Translations under genes and position numbers: made by a program
Part shown: piece after piece, positions 1 through 11,079 of the stretch
How positions within the stretch are numbered: position 1 is the first letter of the stretch
Layout of the letters: every line of letters starts with the position of its first letter
Notes under the pieces: model-generated
Databases searched by the model: none
What the model saw: only the letters and a program-made list of their open reading frames with translations
What the model was told of the DNA's origin: nothing
NCBI RefSeq assembly: GCF_010015445.1
Contig: NC_053115.1
Coordinates: 2,274,397-2,338,396 of the forward strand
Length of the DNA: 64,000 nt
Direction: 5' to 3'
Source of the DNA: Perca fluviatilis
Lineage: Eukaryota; Chordata; Actinopteri; Perciformes; Percidae

Positions 1-234
1 GATAAAGACATGCAGGTCTATTTTAATTCATGAATCTGTCATTTCTAAATCATTTTAAATTAATGATCTCCGCCCTTGATTTCCATCGAGTTCTTGAAAA
101 ACATCTTGTACACATCTGGGCCAAGTTTCTTTATATCCTTGTGACAGACCAAGCTTCCTCCTGATGAAAGCAGTAATGGTCTGCATGATTGACAGTAGCC
201 ATGAAGTCAGTGATGACACACAGCTTCCCAACAC
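1..234. other. Unassigned sequence, no gene seen
   Basis: No convincing open frame, RNA gene or repeat is visible. It is the host flank of the minisatellite element that begins at 243 and supplies the left copy of its 8-bp target-site duplication. Confidence 0.5.
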
Positions 235-242
235 ATTCTCAC

Positions 243-589
243 TAGCCTGGTATGTACCAGAGTCTGGTAGGACCAGGCTAGTGTACCAGAGTCTGGTAGG
301 ACCAGGCTAGTGTACCAGAGTCTGGTAGGACCAGGCTAATGTACCAGAGTCTGGTAGGACCAGGCTAGTGTACCAGAGTCTGTTAGGACCAGGCTAGTGT
401 ACCAGAGTCTGGTAGGACCAGGCTAATGTACCAGAGTCTGGTAGGACCAGGCTAGTGGACCAGAGTCTGGTCGGACCAGGCTAGTGGACCAGAGTCTGGT
501 AGGACCAGGCTAGTGGAGCAGAGTCTGATAGGACCAGGCTAGTGGACCAGAGTCTGGTAAGACCAGGCTAGTGGACCAGAGTCTGGCTA
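243..589. mobile_element. Small DNA element made of a 29-bp minisatellite
   Basis: About 12 copies of a 29-bp unit (core accagagtctggtaggacc plus aggctagtg) fill this segment. It begins tagcctgg and ends tctggcta, a short inverted match, and is flanked by a perfect 8-bp direct repeat attctcac (235-242 and 590-597), as expected for a transposon target-site duplication. The unit is shared with the array at 36786-37491, inside a larger element that also begins tagcctgg. I infer a non-autonomous derivative of that family. A plain minisatellite flanked by a chance repeat is the alternative. Confidence 0.7.
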
Positions 590-753
590 ATTCTCACTCC
601 CATCGCGCCAAAAAGGGACACTCGGTCAGAGGCCTTTGGCTTTTGTTATTGACGCAAAAAGTCTCCTTTGGCGTCATATTTAGACGTGCTTGGTCGGGAC
701 TCTGGGCGCCACTTATTGACGGGGATTTTTGCGTCAGTATCTGACGCTGCAAT
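590..753. other. Unassigned, tgacg-rich spacer
   Basis: Contains several spaced gacgc/gcgtca motifs in both orientations (tgacgcaaaaa, ggcgtca, tttgcgtca), suggesting a decayed palindromic MITE. No coding potential is visible. Confidence 0.3.
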
Positions 754-1022
754 GCGGTCTCACGGCAGTTCGTGAAATTGTTTATTTTATTTTTAATCTA
801 TTGATTAGTGTACAAGCACACATTTATCTTGTGTTTTTTCGGCATTTCATACAACTCGCTACCGTAGTCGTGCTCTTATCACGACATATGCTTCCCATTG
901 AAATACATTAGTTTGCATTTTCGTGCTGGCCACCTCGAAAAAAAACGAGAGAAATGTGCCCGTGTCCACGAATCAATAGATTAAATAACGTAACCATTTC
1001 CCAACCTGCCGTGGGACTGGGT
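754..1022. mobile_element. MITE of the ggtctcacggcag family
   Basis: The left end gcggtctcacggcagttcgt and right end ctgccgtgggactgg are inverted relatives. The interior 'cttcccattgaaatacatta' and the subterminal 'aatcaatagatt..aataacgt' recur at 10484-10617, and the termini recur at 9417-9530 and 11983. Several copies with matching ends mark a short non-autonomous DNA transposon. No coding content is seen. Confidence 0.6.
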
Positions 1023-1128
1023 TGAGCCACTGACCAAAATGTCAGTATCTTACGAGTTGGGAGTGATCTTCCAGCGGTTTAGTTTTAGTTTTTTGAGAAC
1101 AGTAATAATAAAAAGTAATACCATTAAG

Positions 1129-1493
1129 TAGGGGTGTGCATTGGCACTGCCCTCACAATTCGATTACGATTCACCAGGTAACGATTCGATTCAATTCGAT
1201 TCCACGATGCATCAAAATTCTACTGCACACAACAAGGCACATTTTGCATCAGTCATGAGGTAACACAAGCAGTCAGATATTGAACAACAGATTTTATTGG
1301 CTGCTATGTGTGTATTATCACTCTCCTGTGTCTTTGATACAGAAGTAATTGAAACTTCACAACTTTATTGTCCACTCAAGGCCAGAAAATCAACAGTGAC
1401 ATAATCGATTATGGCACTCTGCCGCATCGATGCTGAATCGTGCATGCCTCGCATTGCGATGCATCGCCGAATCGATTAAGGTTGACACCACTA
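1129..1493. mobile_element. hAT-like MITE with 8-bp target-site duplication
   Basis: The element starts taggggtgtgca and ends with the inverse of tagtggtgtcaacc. A perfect 8-bp duplication ccattaag flanks it (1121-1128 and 1494-1501), the hallmark of hAT insertion. The interior is rich in cgatt/aatcg motifs near both ends and has no open frame of note. Confidence 0.85.
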
Positions 1494-1501
1494 CCATTAA
1501 G

Positions 1502-1974
1502 CAGAATTCAAAACACAAAAGGGGTTTGAAATCCTACAATTGTATTAAATCAGTGTAACGCTAATGTACCACTACTAATGTAAGAGATCCAAACAGAGCC
1601 TTTCTAAAATGTCTCCTCAGCTGACATCGACCTATCTGCAGTTTAATTTGATGCGACAGCAGGAAAATCTTCTCGCTCCGAGCTGGGCTCCCCTCGGCTG
1701 ACGTCTGAGCAGCACCCAGGCAGACGAGCTGTCAGCAGCAGTGTGAGGGTGACAGCCTGCAGAGTCAACACAGCCAACGCTGACGCCGCCACGGCAACAA
1801 CAGCTCGTTAAGGAAGCTCGTTAAGAGGCCTCTTGTTAAAAGGAAACAATTTTAAACCCAAAACATATGCTGAAAGTCATGCTGAAGTTCAACTGATTAG
1901 TCACGCATGGAATGAAAAGTAAAATACACACAGAGCTAGACAACAATTACACATTCAGTATAGTACAAAGATGA
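1502..1974. other. Unassigned intergenic sequence
   Basis: Moderately GC-rich in the middle (1660-1820), AT-rich afterwards. I recognise no gene, exon or repeat here. Confidence 0.4.
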
Positions 1975-1983
1975 AGACATATC

Positions 1984-2137
1984 TGGAGCCTCACTCCACT
2001 GGCTGCCAATTCAATTTAGGATCCATTTTATTTTACTTTTATTTGCTTTTAATGCCCTACCTTTCGGAGCTTCTACGCCCTTATATACCCACTCACTCTC
2101 TCAGGTCACATGATCAGCTGCTCCTGAGTGTGCCTAA
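1984..2137 (+). pseudogene. L2-like LINE, C-terminal ORF2 fragment
   Basis: One frame reads SLHWLPIQFRIHF then FAFNALPFGA, and after a frameshift YLSELLRPYIP..SLRSHDQLLLSVPKAR. This is the conserved tail of fish L2-type LINE proteins, downstream of the reverse-transcriptase domain. Only about 50 codons remain, with at least one frameshift and no 3' UTR. It ends where the next DNA element (2137-2362) begins. Confidence 0.75.
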
Positions 2138-2362
2138 AGCCCGAGACACACCAAGCCGATAATCGGCCGTTGGACAGTCTGGCAAGGTCAGTGACTCGAG
2201 TCTGTTCGGTGTGTCCCGTCTGAGGGACTGTCGGCGTTCATTTTGGCCGACCTGACATGTTCAGTCAGCGGCAGGGCAGTCGGGACTCACCCGTAAATGG
2301 CGAATTTGGACCTCGGAGAGACTGATCAGTCCGACTGACATCTGGTTGGTGTGTCAGGGGCT
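2137..2362. mobile_element. MITE with gacacacca termini, copy 1
   Basis: The left end aagcccgagacacaccaagc and the right end (inverse of aagcccctgacacaccaacc) form an imperfect TIR of about 20 bp. The subterminal gataatcggccgt and the internal ggacctcgg.gagactgatca recur in copies at 28354-28575 and 53530-54004. No coding content. It separates two LINE remnants of opposite orientation. Confidence 0.75.
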
Positions 2363-2659
2363 TAAAAGAGTTCTTAAGCCTGCTGTACCTAAACAAAGGG
2401 ACTCTAAATCGCCTCTTAGAAGGCAAAAGTTGGTATTAATAATTTAAAACATGCATGGAGTCAGAAGAGATGCTGGGGGCATGCTCTTCAGGTGGATTGT
2501 TTGAAAGGATTGTGCAACAAGTTGACCAATGATCTTAGTACAAACGTTGAGTTGATTGTAAAATTTATTTTCAAGTTTAGCCCATAGGCTGCTGATCCAG
2601 GCTGTGCTGCAGTACAGCATGGCCCTCTGAATCACTGAGTTATAAAACAGAGAAATCAT
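2363..2659 (-). pseudogene. LINE ORF2 C-terminal fragment
   Basis: Read on the minus strand, one frame gives FYNSVIQ..MLYCSTAWISS, then LENKFYNQLNVCTKIIGQ and SFQTIHLKSM. After a frameshift it continues LLPSKRRFRVPLFRYSRLKNSF. This order matches the C-terminus of non-LTR retrotransposon polyproteins common in fish, after the reverse transcriptase. It is 5'-truncated and frameshifted and has no neighbouring 5' domain. Confidence 0.75.
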
Positions 2660-3214
2660 CTGGCCGCACTTAATACTTTCTTTTATAGAGACTTTTTCTC
2701 TCCCGTAGTGTTATTGTGTTTGGTGTGTCATTGTGTAAAACACCAGGGGTACTTGAGCATGTTTAAAGCTTTAATTTAGCTAATACAATGGAGATTCTGG
2801 AGTGATTCAGATGGGTGACAAATGAAAGGAAAAATCAAATGTATTAGTAAGGTGTTGTTCAAGCCCCCAGAAACACCTCAAGTGCCAAATATTCTCCAAG
2901 TCTGTGGATCAGATCGGCACTGTGGCTCGGCTTGGGTCGCCTTCTTTTGGCTGGGGGTGCTGCGCCTTTTCTGCTCCATTTCCACTTTCTCACAGCCTAC
3001 TGCATTGAACACTCCACCTACGTAAACACCTTCCCGTCATCAAGTCGACCAGCGTAGAGCGCGTAGTGCAAGCGTAGGGTTCGGTTCCCTGGGAACAAAT
3101 TCGAAGGTTCAGCAGAAACCAGAACCCCGTCAAAAAGCCCAATATTCAGCCCAATCAGAAGCCTGGATTCAGTGCATCCCTCAGAAACCAATCCCTTATT
3201 GCTCATCTCCCTCT
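2660..3214. other. Unassigned spacer before CA tract
   Basis: No coding signal or known repeat recognised. The last 150 bases contain a cgtagagcgcgtagtgc palindromic-looking patch but no confirmed element. Confidence 0.4.
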
Positions 3215-3491
3215 TTACACACACACACACACACACACACACAGATACAGACACACACAGACACACACACACAGATACAGACACACACAGATAGATACAG
3301 ACACACACACACACACACACACACAGATACAGACACACACAGACACACACACACACAGATACAGACACACACAGACACACACAGACAGATACAGACACAC
3401 ACACACACAGAGATACAGACACACACAGACAGATACAGACACACACACACACACACACACACAGGAATACAGACACACACAGACAGATACA

Positions 3492-3531
<40 letters not shown>

Positions 3532-3859
3532 TACAGACACACACACACACACACACACACACAGATACAGACACACACAGACACACACAGACAGATACAG
3601 ACACACACACACACACACACACACACAGAGATACAGACACACACAGACAGATACAGACACACACACACACACAGATACAGACACACACAGACAGATACAG
3701 ACACACACACACACACCGATACACACACACACACGCACCCAGACAGACACACACACACACACACAGACACACGCAGACAGACAGATACAGATACACACAC
3801 ACACAGACAAACAGACACAGACACAGACACACATACACACACGCACACACACACACATA

Positions 3860-3922
<63 letters not shown>
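3215..3922. repeat. Long (CA)n / CAGA compound microsatellite
   Basis: About 700 bp of CA dinucleotides interrupted by agatacagacacacacagac blocks, which form a looser higher-order repeat. The interruptions suggest an old tract. The three long minus-strand frames through it (Cys/Val/Ser only) are not genes. It could adopt Z-DNA. Confidence 0.98.
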
Positions 3923-3924
<2 letters not shown>

Positions 3925-4274
3925 CTTTGATAAAGTGAAGCAGACAGGAATCAGATGCATCCAGAAAGGTCAAGGCTCTCCCATTTCCATGAGGACTCTT
4001 TTACTGCCTAAACATATTACTCAGTCCTTCATATTCAATAACCTCATTCCCACTCACATATGATTGAGCAATCCATATTAACAGCATTCACAGCATTATT
4101 ATGGCCCCATATTCACGTGCATGCATTATTCACAGCTCGACAGCAGGTCCTCGTTTCTGCATATTCGCATAATGAGAGTGGCTCCGACCTCCAAAGATGG
4201 CAGAGAGATGAGAGGAATGACACGATACGAGCTACAGAGACAACAAGAGACGGACAGCAGCCTTCGATTCACAC
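3923..4274. other. Unassigned spacer
   Basis: No recognised gene or repeat. It ends in gttacacac, the left target-site duplication of the next element. Confidence 0.4.
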
Positions 4275-4283
4275 GTTACACAC

Positions 4284-4908
4284 AAGGGGGTAAGCCTCGC
4301 TTCAGAACGCGAACCTCCTATGGCGCCATTTTCATGCTACAAAGCGATCACCACAGCGAATAACTTTACATCTGAAGCGTTTAAAGACTCTATTTGTCCG
4401 TTGTTTATTTCTAAAGAAACACCACAATGTATAAAAGGCTCCATTACCTTGTACCTCACGTTATGGCTCCGTAGCAGACGCTTTTATAACAATAGGCTAA
4501 CGATTGGGTCATAACCACGAGACTTACTGTCACACAGTAGAGGAATTACCGTATAGTACAGGAGAAGCTCACAGGCAGTTTGGACTTCCATTATCTGTTT
4601 AGGTTTAATTACTAATGTTAACTAGCATGTTAGTGATCAGTAATTAGCCTGTGCCTATGTTATCTCCTTACATATACCTACGCTCTCCGTCTCTGTAAGA
4701 TTGGGAATGATTGAGATTTCTCTCGGCACAGCTACCAGAAGACTTCACACTTTCAGACAGGTTGCTCACGTCACATCTACGTCTTCAAGCTCAGTTGGAG
4801 GCTGCTCAGTAACGCTCAGCCAGCACCGGGAAAGAGACTTCTGATATCCTTCACTGGTCTCTGGTCCAGAGACTCGGGATCTGCTGGTCCATTTATATAT
4901 GTCTATGG
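4284..4908. mobile_element. DNA element, copy A, with 9-bp TSD
   Basis: Flanked by a perfect 9-bp duplication gttacacac (4275-4283 and 4909-4917). An inverted, closely similar copy lies at 30267-31548 with its own 9-bp duplication, so the boundaries are supported twice. It has no obvious TIR and no intact frame. Nine-base duplications fit Mutator-like or other 9-bp superfamilies, but the class is not settled here. Copy A lacks the SINE and the 408-bp insert of copy B and so serves as the empty-site reference. Confidence 0.8.
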
Positions 4909-4917
4909 TTACACACA

Positions 4918-5454
4918 GCAGTCAGCACAAACTTTTGATTTAGAGCAACCAGTCTATGTCAACCCGATGTCTCCATTATTGTGGAACATTGGAGGAACTT
5001 TTCATCTTGCGCCAACATGTTTTTAATTAAAGTATCTCGACAATTATTATTGGATAGTTGCTCTGATCCCTCTGACTCTTTATCTACTGCCATCATATGT
5101 TCAAAATCTCTGTTAGTCCAATACTTTGGTTTATCACCAAATACCTGCAGGCTAATGACATTCCCATCAGCCTGAGTTGTACTGTGTGTTGGCGCTTTGG
5201 CTAATGCTAGAATGCTAACACTTTAAAAGCCCCAGTGTGTCGCGTATTTAGATGTTTATTCTCTAAATCTGTGTTGCCCGTTCACCAACTCGTCCTTTTT
5301 CATGAATATTTACCTCCACCATCAACTCCAGTCTTCCTATTGGCTGGAAATGTAACATCAGTGTTATCATGACCTGGAGCTCCATATTCATGTTCATCTA
5401 GAAATACATTAGCTGGTAAGAGACATACAGGACACACTGCTCTACCTTTAGGGT
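4918..5454. other. Unassigned spacer
   Basis: AT-rich, with no gene recognised. A short frame at 4981-5175 shows no recognisable domain. Confidence 0.4.
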
Positions 5455-5912
<458 letters not shown>

Positions 5913-6004
5913 TAAGGGACATACATACTGCTCCAACTTTCATGTTTTCTCTGTCACATGATAAACTCACAGGTGCTGTTAATGCTGCTAATGGGTATTG
6001 TAGC

Positions 6005-6007
<3 letters not shown>

Positions 6008-6086
<79 letters not shown>
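6008..6086. repeat. (CA)n microsatellite
   Basis: About 39 uninterrupted CA units, facing the TG tract at 5455-5912. Its purity suggests recent expansion. Confidence 0.98.
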
Positions 6087-6088
<2 letters not shown>

Positions 6089-7076
6089 CGTCTCCCACTG
6101 CACACTTTGTTCAGTCGGTATTCATCTTTCTTCTGCGATGCCTTTGGTGACAAACCGCGTTGTGTTAAAAGCACATTAAAACCAAATTGGATTTGACTTG
6201 AATCAAAGCGAACCTGGTGCTCCGGGCCGCGACCTTTCAGTCGGGTCCATCCTCCTCTAATCTCGTTACGGAGAGCTGCAGAACAGGATGCCAAAAAGAG
6301 AGGGATGCACAGCACAAAGGCCATGTTTAAAGTTCACAGTGCCACCACCTTTAGAGCTGCTCTGTAATTTAACTTCATCTAATAACAATAATCACGTTGT
6401 GGTCTGTAAATTAAATATGTGAAGTCCCTCAGATGTTCCGTAAGTCTACTGCAATCACCATTTCCTTAATTAATGCTCATTACATCATTCTTAACATGTA
6501 ATAAATAGGTGTCAATCCATCAGTACTGGAATAGTGGAAGCATTGACAATTATTTAAACACTTTTCATCATGTATTATCAAAGAAAGTCTCTTTCCTTTA
6601 CACCTTTTATGTAAATTATAAAAATGTGCATCTGGGTTTTTGTCAAACTGCAATTTTAGCCCTTGTGTTGTCTTCCATTCGACCACGTACTTGTCGTTCT
6701 AAAAATCAACACTTTTTTTGAGGTTTTCGTCTCTTTTATCGACACTTTTGGCTCTTACGTTAAACTGTTCTTTTCACTACTATTTATAAACACCACTTAC
6801 ACCAACTTATTACCAGTTTACCAGTTTTTTTTCTTATACTTTGTCCCCTTACTTCCTGCTTTGCTCCCTTCATAATAGCTACAGCCACTAGAGGGCGCCG
6901 CCACTATAAACGTAACCATAGGTCGTGTTTTGCTGCTTGAACAAATAACATCTGGGAGCGTTTCTTGGAGACGACGGTCCCTTTTGACACTGACAAAATA
7001 GCTGATATTATTACATTTGACAAAGTAACTAACTGATAATCAAACAGGCAATTCATTGCAAAACTAATTTTGTATG
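6087..7076. other. Unassigned intergenic stretch
   Basis: No host exon seen. 6480-6875 is T-rich with short frames on both strands but no recognisable domain. 6885-6905 carries an agagggcgccgcc motif that is common in fish repeats. Confidence 0.4.
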
Positions 7077-7480
7077 TACACTACCGGTCAAAAGTTTGGG
7101 GTCACTTACAAATGTCCATTCCACTCCATTATAGACAGAATACCAGTTGATCTGAGTGGGTGGCTGATCTTTAATGCAATATCTACATTGCCCATTATCA
7201 GCAACCATTCATCCAATGGTCCAAAGGCTCATTCTGGTTACTAATCTGATATCATTATTTCATTGTTGGGTCTTTGTAAATTATAGAGTGTGGTATAGAC
7301 CTACTCTACCTGTAAAGTGTCTTGAGATAACTCTTGTTATGATTTGATACTATGAATACAATTGAATTTAACCCTTTTGCTATTAAGCACATAATGTAAT
7401 CTGAAAACTGCTGCCCTGGTTAAAAAAAAAATGCAGAATGGAAATTTCTAAGTGTCCCAACATTTTTGACCAGTAGTGTA
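7077..7480. mobile_element. Tc1-like transposon remnant
   Basis: The left end tacactaccggtcaaaagtt and right end (inverse of tacactactggtcaaaaatg) are the familiar terminal inverted repeats of fish Tc1-like elements, each bordered by TA. Only about 400 bp remain, with no transposase frame. An L2-type 3' tail (7262-7375) sits inside. Its outer subterminal motif cttacaaatgtcc/gaaatttctaag is symmetrical. Confidence 0.85.
7262..7375 (+). mobile_element. L2-type LINE 3' tail
   Basis: Closely matches 27449-27560 (gttgggtctttgtaaattat, then gagataactcttgtt, then tgatactat.aata.aattgaa), which there directly follows an L2 ORF end. It is therefore a severely 5'-truncated L2 insertion. It lies within the Tc1-like remnant and is younger than it. 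Confidence 0.8.
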
Positions 7481-8056
7481 TGTATGACTTCATAATTGCC
7501 ACAAAAATTCGACTATATATTTCGGTTAGTTGGCCTAAAAAGCTTCTGCTGACAAAATGCTGTAAGATACAATTCACATCTCAAACAGTGCAATATCCTG
7601 CTTCAACCTGCCTGCCCCCTTTCACCTCAATCAGATACCGGTAGTGGATATTTACAGGTGAAATCAATAAGGGATCACACAGCGGCGTTATGGAGCGGGT
7701 CATCAGTGTATTTTGTGGAAAGGACGGTAAACCTCCAGCCAGCATCCCCACTTCATATATCAGAAAACCAACAAACTGAGCCGTAGTGCCTTGGGGGGAC
7801 CTTTCAGCACAGCAAAGCACTCATGTATTTAATCCCTTTATGGAGTGCTGTGGGGGTGAGGGCTAGCAGAGGGATCCTGGAGAGTTGTGAAGTGTGGAAA
7901 CTGTGTGAAGAGACCACAGGCCCTCTTTATTATGGATCAGAGCCGAGTGTGGAATATGGAAATAATGTGGGTTTCACATGAATTTAAATTAAAAGATCAT
8001 GTGACTCCATTTCTCTGCTTTGTTAATAACTGTTGTGTCAAAATTCAATCAATCAT
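7481..8056. other. Unassigned spacer
   Basis: No recognisable repeat or exon. The sequence is unremarkable in composition. Confidence 0.4.
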
Positions 8057-8211
8057 GTGGCCGGGTTGGCTCACTGGATAGAGCAGGCGCACATATCCTT
8101 TCGAGGCTTATGCCTCGATGCAGAGGTCCAGGGTTTGAGTCTGACCAGTGACGTATCTTCTCTCTCTCTCTCAGCTGTCCTGTCCATTAAAGGCTGAAAA
8201 GCCCAAAAAAT
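8057..8211 (+). mobile_element. tRNA-derived SINE
   Basis: The head has a pol III A box (tggctcactggatagagc) and a B box (ggtccagggtttgagtc). A pyrimidine-rich tcttctctctctc body and a tail ctgtcctgtcc..taaaggctgaaaagcccaaaaaa follow. The same body and tail occur at 56404-56579 and, inverted, at 41487-41662. It is a retroposon, not a tRNA gene: no cloverleaf 3' half is present. Confidence 0.88.
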
Positions 8212-8461
8212 GTAATCAGTCATTTTCATATTACTACTTTGAAATGGGCTTTCCATAAGTAGGTTCAAGTAGGAAAGTATTAAAAATGTGTTGGCAGTGA
8301 GAGAAATATGTATGGAAGAGGGTTAGGGCCACATGTGAAAAATGTATTTGAGTTCTGAGTCTAAAGTCAGAATTTATTATTATATATATTATTTGTCGTT
8401 TTGTTTTTTAATGTAAGAATTGTGAGGAAAGATGTCCGAATTCTTACGACTTCAAACTCAG
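8212..8461. other. Spacer between two SINEs
   Basis: AT-rich with nothing recognised. It ends in the left duplication of the next SINE. Confidence 0.4.
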
Positions 8462-8468
8462 AACTCAT

Positions 8469-8652
8469 GGGGTGCCTGGGTAGCTCACCTGGTAGAGCGT
8501 GTGCCCCATATACAGAGGCATGGCCCTTGCCACAGCGGTCGCAGGTTCAATTCTGGCCTGCAACCCTTTGCTGCATGTCATTCCCCCTCTCTCTCTCTCT
8601 CTCTCCCCTTTCAAGTCTAAGCTGTCCTGTCAAATAAAGGCCTAAAAATAAA
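8469..8652 (+). mobile_element. tRNA-derived SINE, second subfamily
   Basis: A box tagctcacctggtagagcg and B box gcaggttcaattctg, followed by cctgcaaccctttgctgcatg, a (TC)n stretch and a taaaggcctaaaaataaaa tail. A 7-bp duplication aactcat flanks it (8462-8468 and 8653-8659). It differs from the 8057 SINE in head and junction sequence and matches the copy at 29779-29945. Confidence 0.88.
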
Positions 8653-8659
8653 AACTCAT

Positions 8660-9333
8660 TTTTCTTTTCAAATACATTTTTCACATGTGGGCCTAACCTT
8701 CTTCCATAAATATAGAATATTGCCAGGCGCCATTTGAACTATTAAACTATTGTGTTTTTTTTTCAAAGTGTGTATGTGTGTGGAAGCACCAGAGACAAAA
8801 AAAATAACACCCCAAATCCCAGAAAAAGAGATTTTTTCATAATATGGGCATTTTAAACCTTTTCTGAGTCATATAATTTGAACAAACAGAACCATAAACA
8901 GTAAAACCAATATATAAATGTGTGGGATCATTCATTTTGGTCTTGTGTGTCCCTATAATGAAGGGATTGTGTTGATGTAATATGACCAATTCACACAGTA
9001 AAAAGGAGAGTAACCTGTCCGGATTTTTCTTTATTGTCAATTTTGACAGCATCGCATTCAGTTCACTTCCCAGAATGCCACAGCGTTGTTTTAATCAAAG
9101 AGCATCTCCTTTAGTGTAAATACTGTTGCTGTGTGCCACCCTGGCTGACAGCCTGAACTATGTTTCATGTATTTTAAATTGAAATGTCACAACAAGGATT
9201 TAGGATTCATATCAAGTAAAAGGCTGCCAGTAAAAGCTTTTGAATTAAATACAATCTGCCTTTGTCGGTGCAGGAGATACACCCTGAAGATATTTCCCGC
9301 TCAGTTTCAGAATACTGCACGTACAGGGTGGGT
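8660..9333. other. Unassigned spacer
   Basis: No exon or named repeat recognised. AT-rich. Confidence 0.4.
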
Positions 9334-9416
9334 TGTAGCTGACTGACAGAGAGGAACAAGGTAGAACATAACTATACTGTCCTCCATTCAGCTAGAAAGT
9401 GTGAGTGATAGCCTGG
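9334..9416. repeat. Flank repeat, left copy
   Basis: The stretch ttgtagctgactgacagaga..gctagaaagtgtgag is repeated in the same orientation at 10619-10694. The two copies bracket 1.2 kb of MITE sequence, which points to a local tandem duplication of host or element flank. Confidence 0.75.
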
Positions 9417-9536
9417 TGTGGGTCTCACGCCAGTTTGTGAAATGGTCAGGTTATTGAGATTCATTGATTCGTGTACAGGTCACGATTTTTGAACGTGACC
9501 ATTTCACAAACTGCCATGACACTAGGCTGCTCTGGG

Positions 9537-10309
9537 CATAGGCGCCGATTAATGTTTTCCTCCGTGGGTGCTCATGGGCGCACGCCCTTTAAAAAAAAAA
9601 AAAAAAAGTAGTCAAAAAATGTTTGCATTTCGGGGCTTTATAGGAAACGGACAGCGGCCGACACAAACACACTATTAACTTGATAATGAAGCTGTAAAGT
9701 AGGATATCTTTCAACTCAGGACAGCGCCACTTCTCACAAATACAGATAGGACTGGAGATGAGAAGTTTAACTGGCCACCAACTACCGCTGACCTAACGGA
9801 GCACCACGACCGGCAGCTCGCGGTGCTCTGTATCCAGCGCGCAGTCACCTATTCTGGGGTAACTAGACCACCAACTACCGCTGACCTAACGGAGCACCAC
9901 GACCGGCAGCTCGCGGTGCTCTGTATCCAGCGCGCAGTCACCTATTCTGGGGTATCCAGATCAGCTTTGTGGGAAATTAAGAATCTCTCTGCACACACAC
10001 TGGTGGATGCTGATGCACTTGCATCATTAGGTTTAGCTTTTTTAATAACAAATCTGTCCATTTAATTCTCACTCTGATTACCTAATGCACATGCACGCAC
10101 TGTGGGGGTCACTAAAGAGGCGTTTTGCTGTGATTGGTGGATAGGATATGGAGCAGGGGACTGAAAGGGACATAACCAATTACACTATGACAGACGCTTC
10201 ACTTAGCACCAACTGCAATGTTTAATTGGAAATGAATGGAGCCTGCTGGCAGTCTGGCACACGTGGCTGCTCAGTATTTTCCGTAGCACCCACGGTATCG
10301 GCGCCTATG
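9537..10309. mobile_element. hAT-like element with 13-bp perfect TIR
   Basis: The termini cataggcgccgat and atcggcgcctatg are a perfect 13-bp inverted repeat. The second copy at 61944-62302 has imperfect ends but a perfect 8-bp target duplication, which assigns the family to a hAT-type element. Here the flanks gctctggg/tctctgtg are a diverged duplication (6/8). An 18-A run follows the left end. A 93-bp internal tandem duplication distinguishes this copy from the other. No transposase is encoded. Confidence 0.85.
9775..9960. repeat. 93-bp tandem duplication inside the element
   Basis: ccaccaactaccgctgacct at 9775 restarts at 9868, and the rest of the 93-bp unit through cacctattctggggta is essentially identical. 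The copy at 61944-62302 lacks the whole region, so the duplication arose in this lineage or was lost in the other. The short frame 9823-10065 repeats MLCIQRAVTYSGV-type residues because of it and is not a gene. Confidence 0.95.
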
Positions 10310-10618
10310 TCTCTGTGGCACGCAACAACGGGGAAATAAAACGGCACATGTCGGGACAGGTTGTGGTTAGGAAAAGTGAAAGTCCTGTTGTTGTTTGACC
10401 TATCCACCCCGACCAACCTCACTATGCAGATTTTTGCCTTATCAATACTACTCGCTACCGTAATCGTTCTGTGATCACGAAATATGCTTCCCATTGAAAT
10501 ACATTACTTTAAAATCCGTGCTCACCACCACGAAAATAATGACATTAAACGTGTTCAGTACACAAATCAATAGATTCAATAACGTGACCATTTCACAAAC
10601 TGCCGTGAGACCGGGCTG

Positions 10619-10694
10619 TTGTAGCGGACTTGACAGAGAGGAACAAGGTAGAAAATAAATAGTGTGTCCTACATTCAGCTAGAAAGTGTGAGGA
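10619..10694. repeat. Flank repeat, right copy
   Basis: Direct repeat of 9334-9416 with a few substitutions and a short deletion. See the left copy. Confidence 0.75.
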
Positions 10695-11040
10695 ACAGCC
10701 TGGCAACATTGGCTTTGACTGACAGGACCTTTGTGTTACATGACAACCAGGCAGGTTGTGCACGACAGTTTAATTATTATTTAAAAGAAGAGGTTGCAGT
10801 GGCTGCTGTAGAAGAGGTCTGAGCCAGATGAAAACACACATAATGCAGTCGATGCTCAGAGCACAATTAGGATAAAAGAAAGGATTGGAGTGTGTTGACA
10901 TACTGTGTGTTCCATAAGTGGTTCTGCACTGCAATCACCTGTTTCTGTTTTTGAGATAAACCCTAAAAATACAGATTTGCACATATTTTCTACAGCCAAT
11001 GGTTTTACATGAATGGTGTATGATTAATTTAACCATCAAA
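10695..11040. other. Unassigned spacer
   Basis: No gene or repeat recognised. Confidence 0.4.
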
Positions 11041-11042
11041 AT

Positions 11043-11079
<37 letters not shown>

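Larger units (their letters stand above)
9417..10618. mobile_element. ggtctcacg-family MITE block, interrupted
   Basis: Starts gggtctcacgccagtttgtg and ends cactgccgtgagaccggg-like (10590-10618). Inside are inverted termini at 9433-9450/9497-9516 and the conserved cttcccattgaaatacatta (10484-10503). The 773-bp element at 9537-10309 is inserted into it. Related to the copy at 754-1022. No coding content. Confidence 0.6.

Noticed and set aside
3018..3973. Three overlapping 250-300 residue minus-strand frames
   Set aside because: Composed almost only of Cys, Val, Ser and Leu from (CA)n translated in each frame. No start context, no domain.
8057..8130. tRNA gene
   Set aside because: A and B boxes are present, but no cloverleaf or anticodon stem could be drawn and the SINE body and tail follow. 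Same for 8469, 29779, 56404, 41487, 22170 and 30393.
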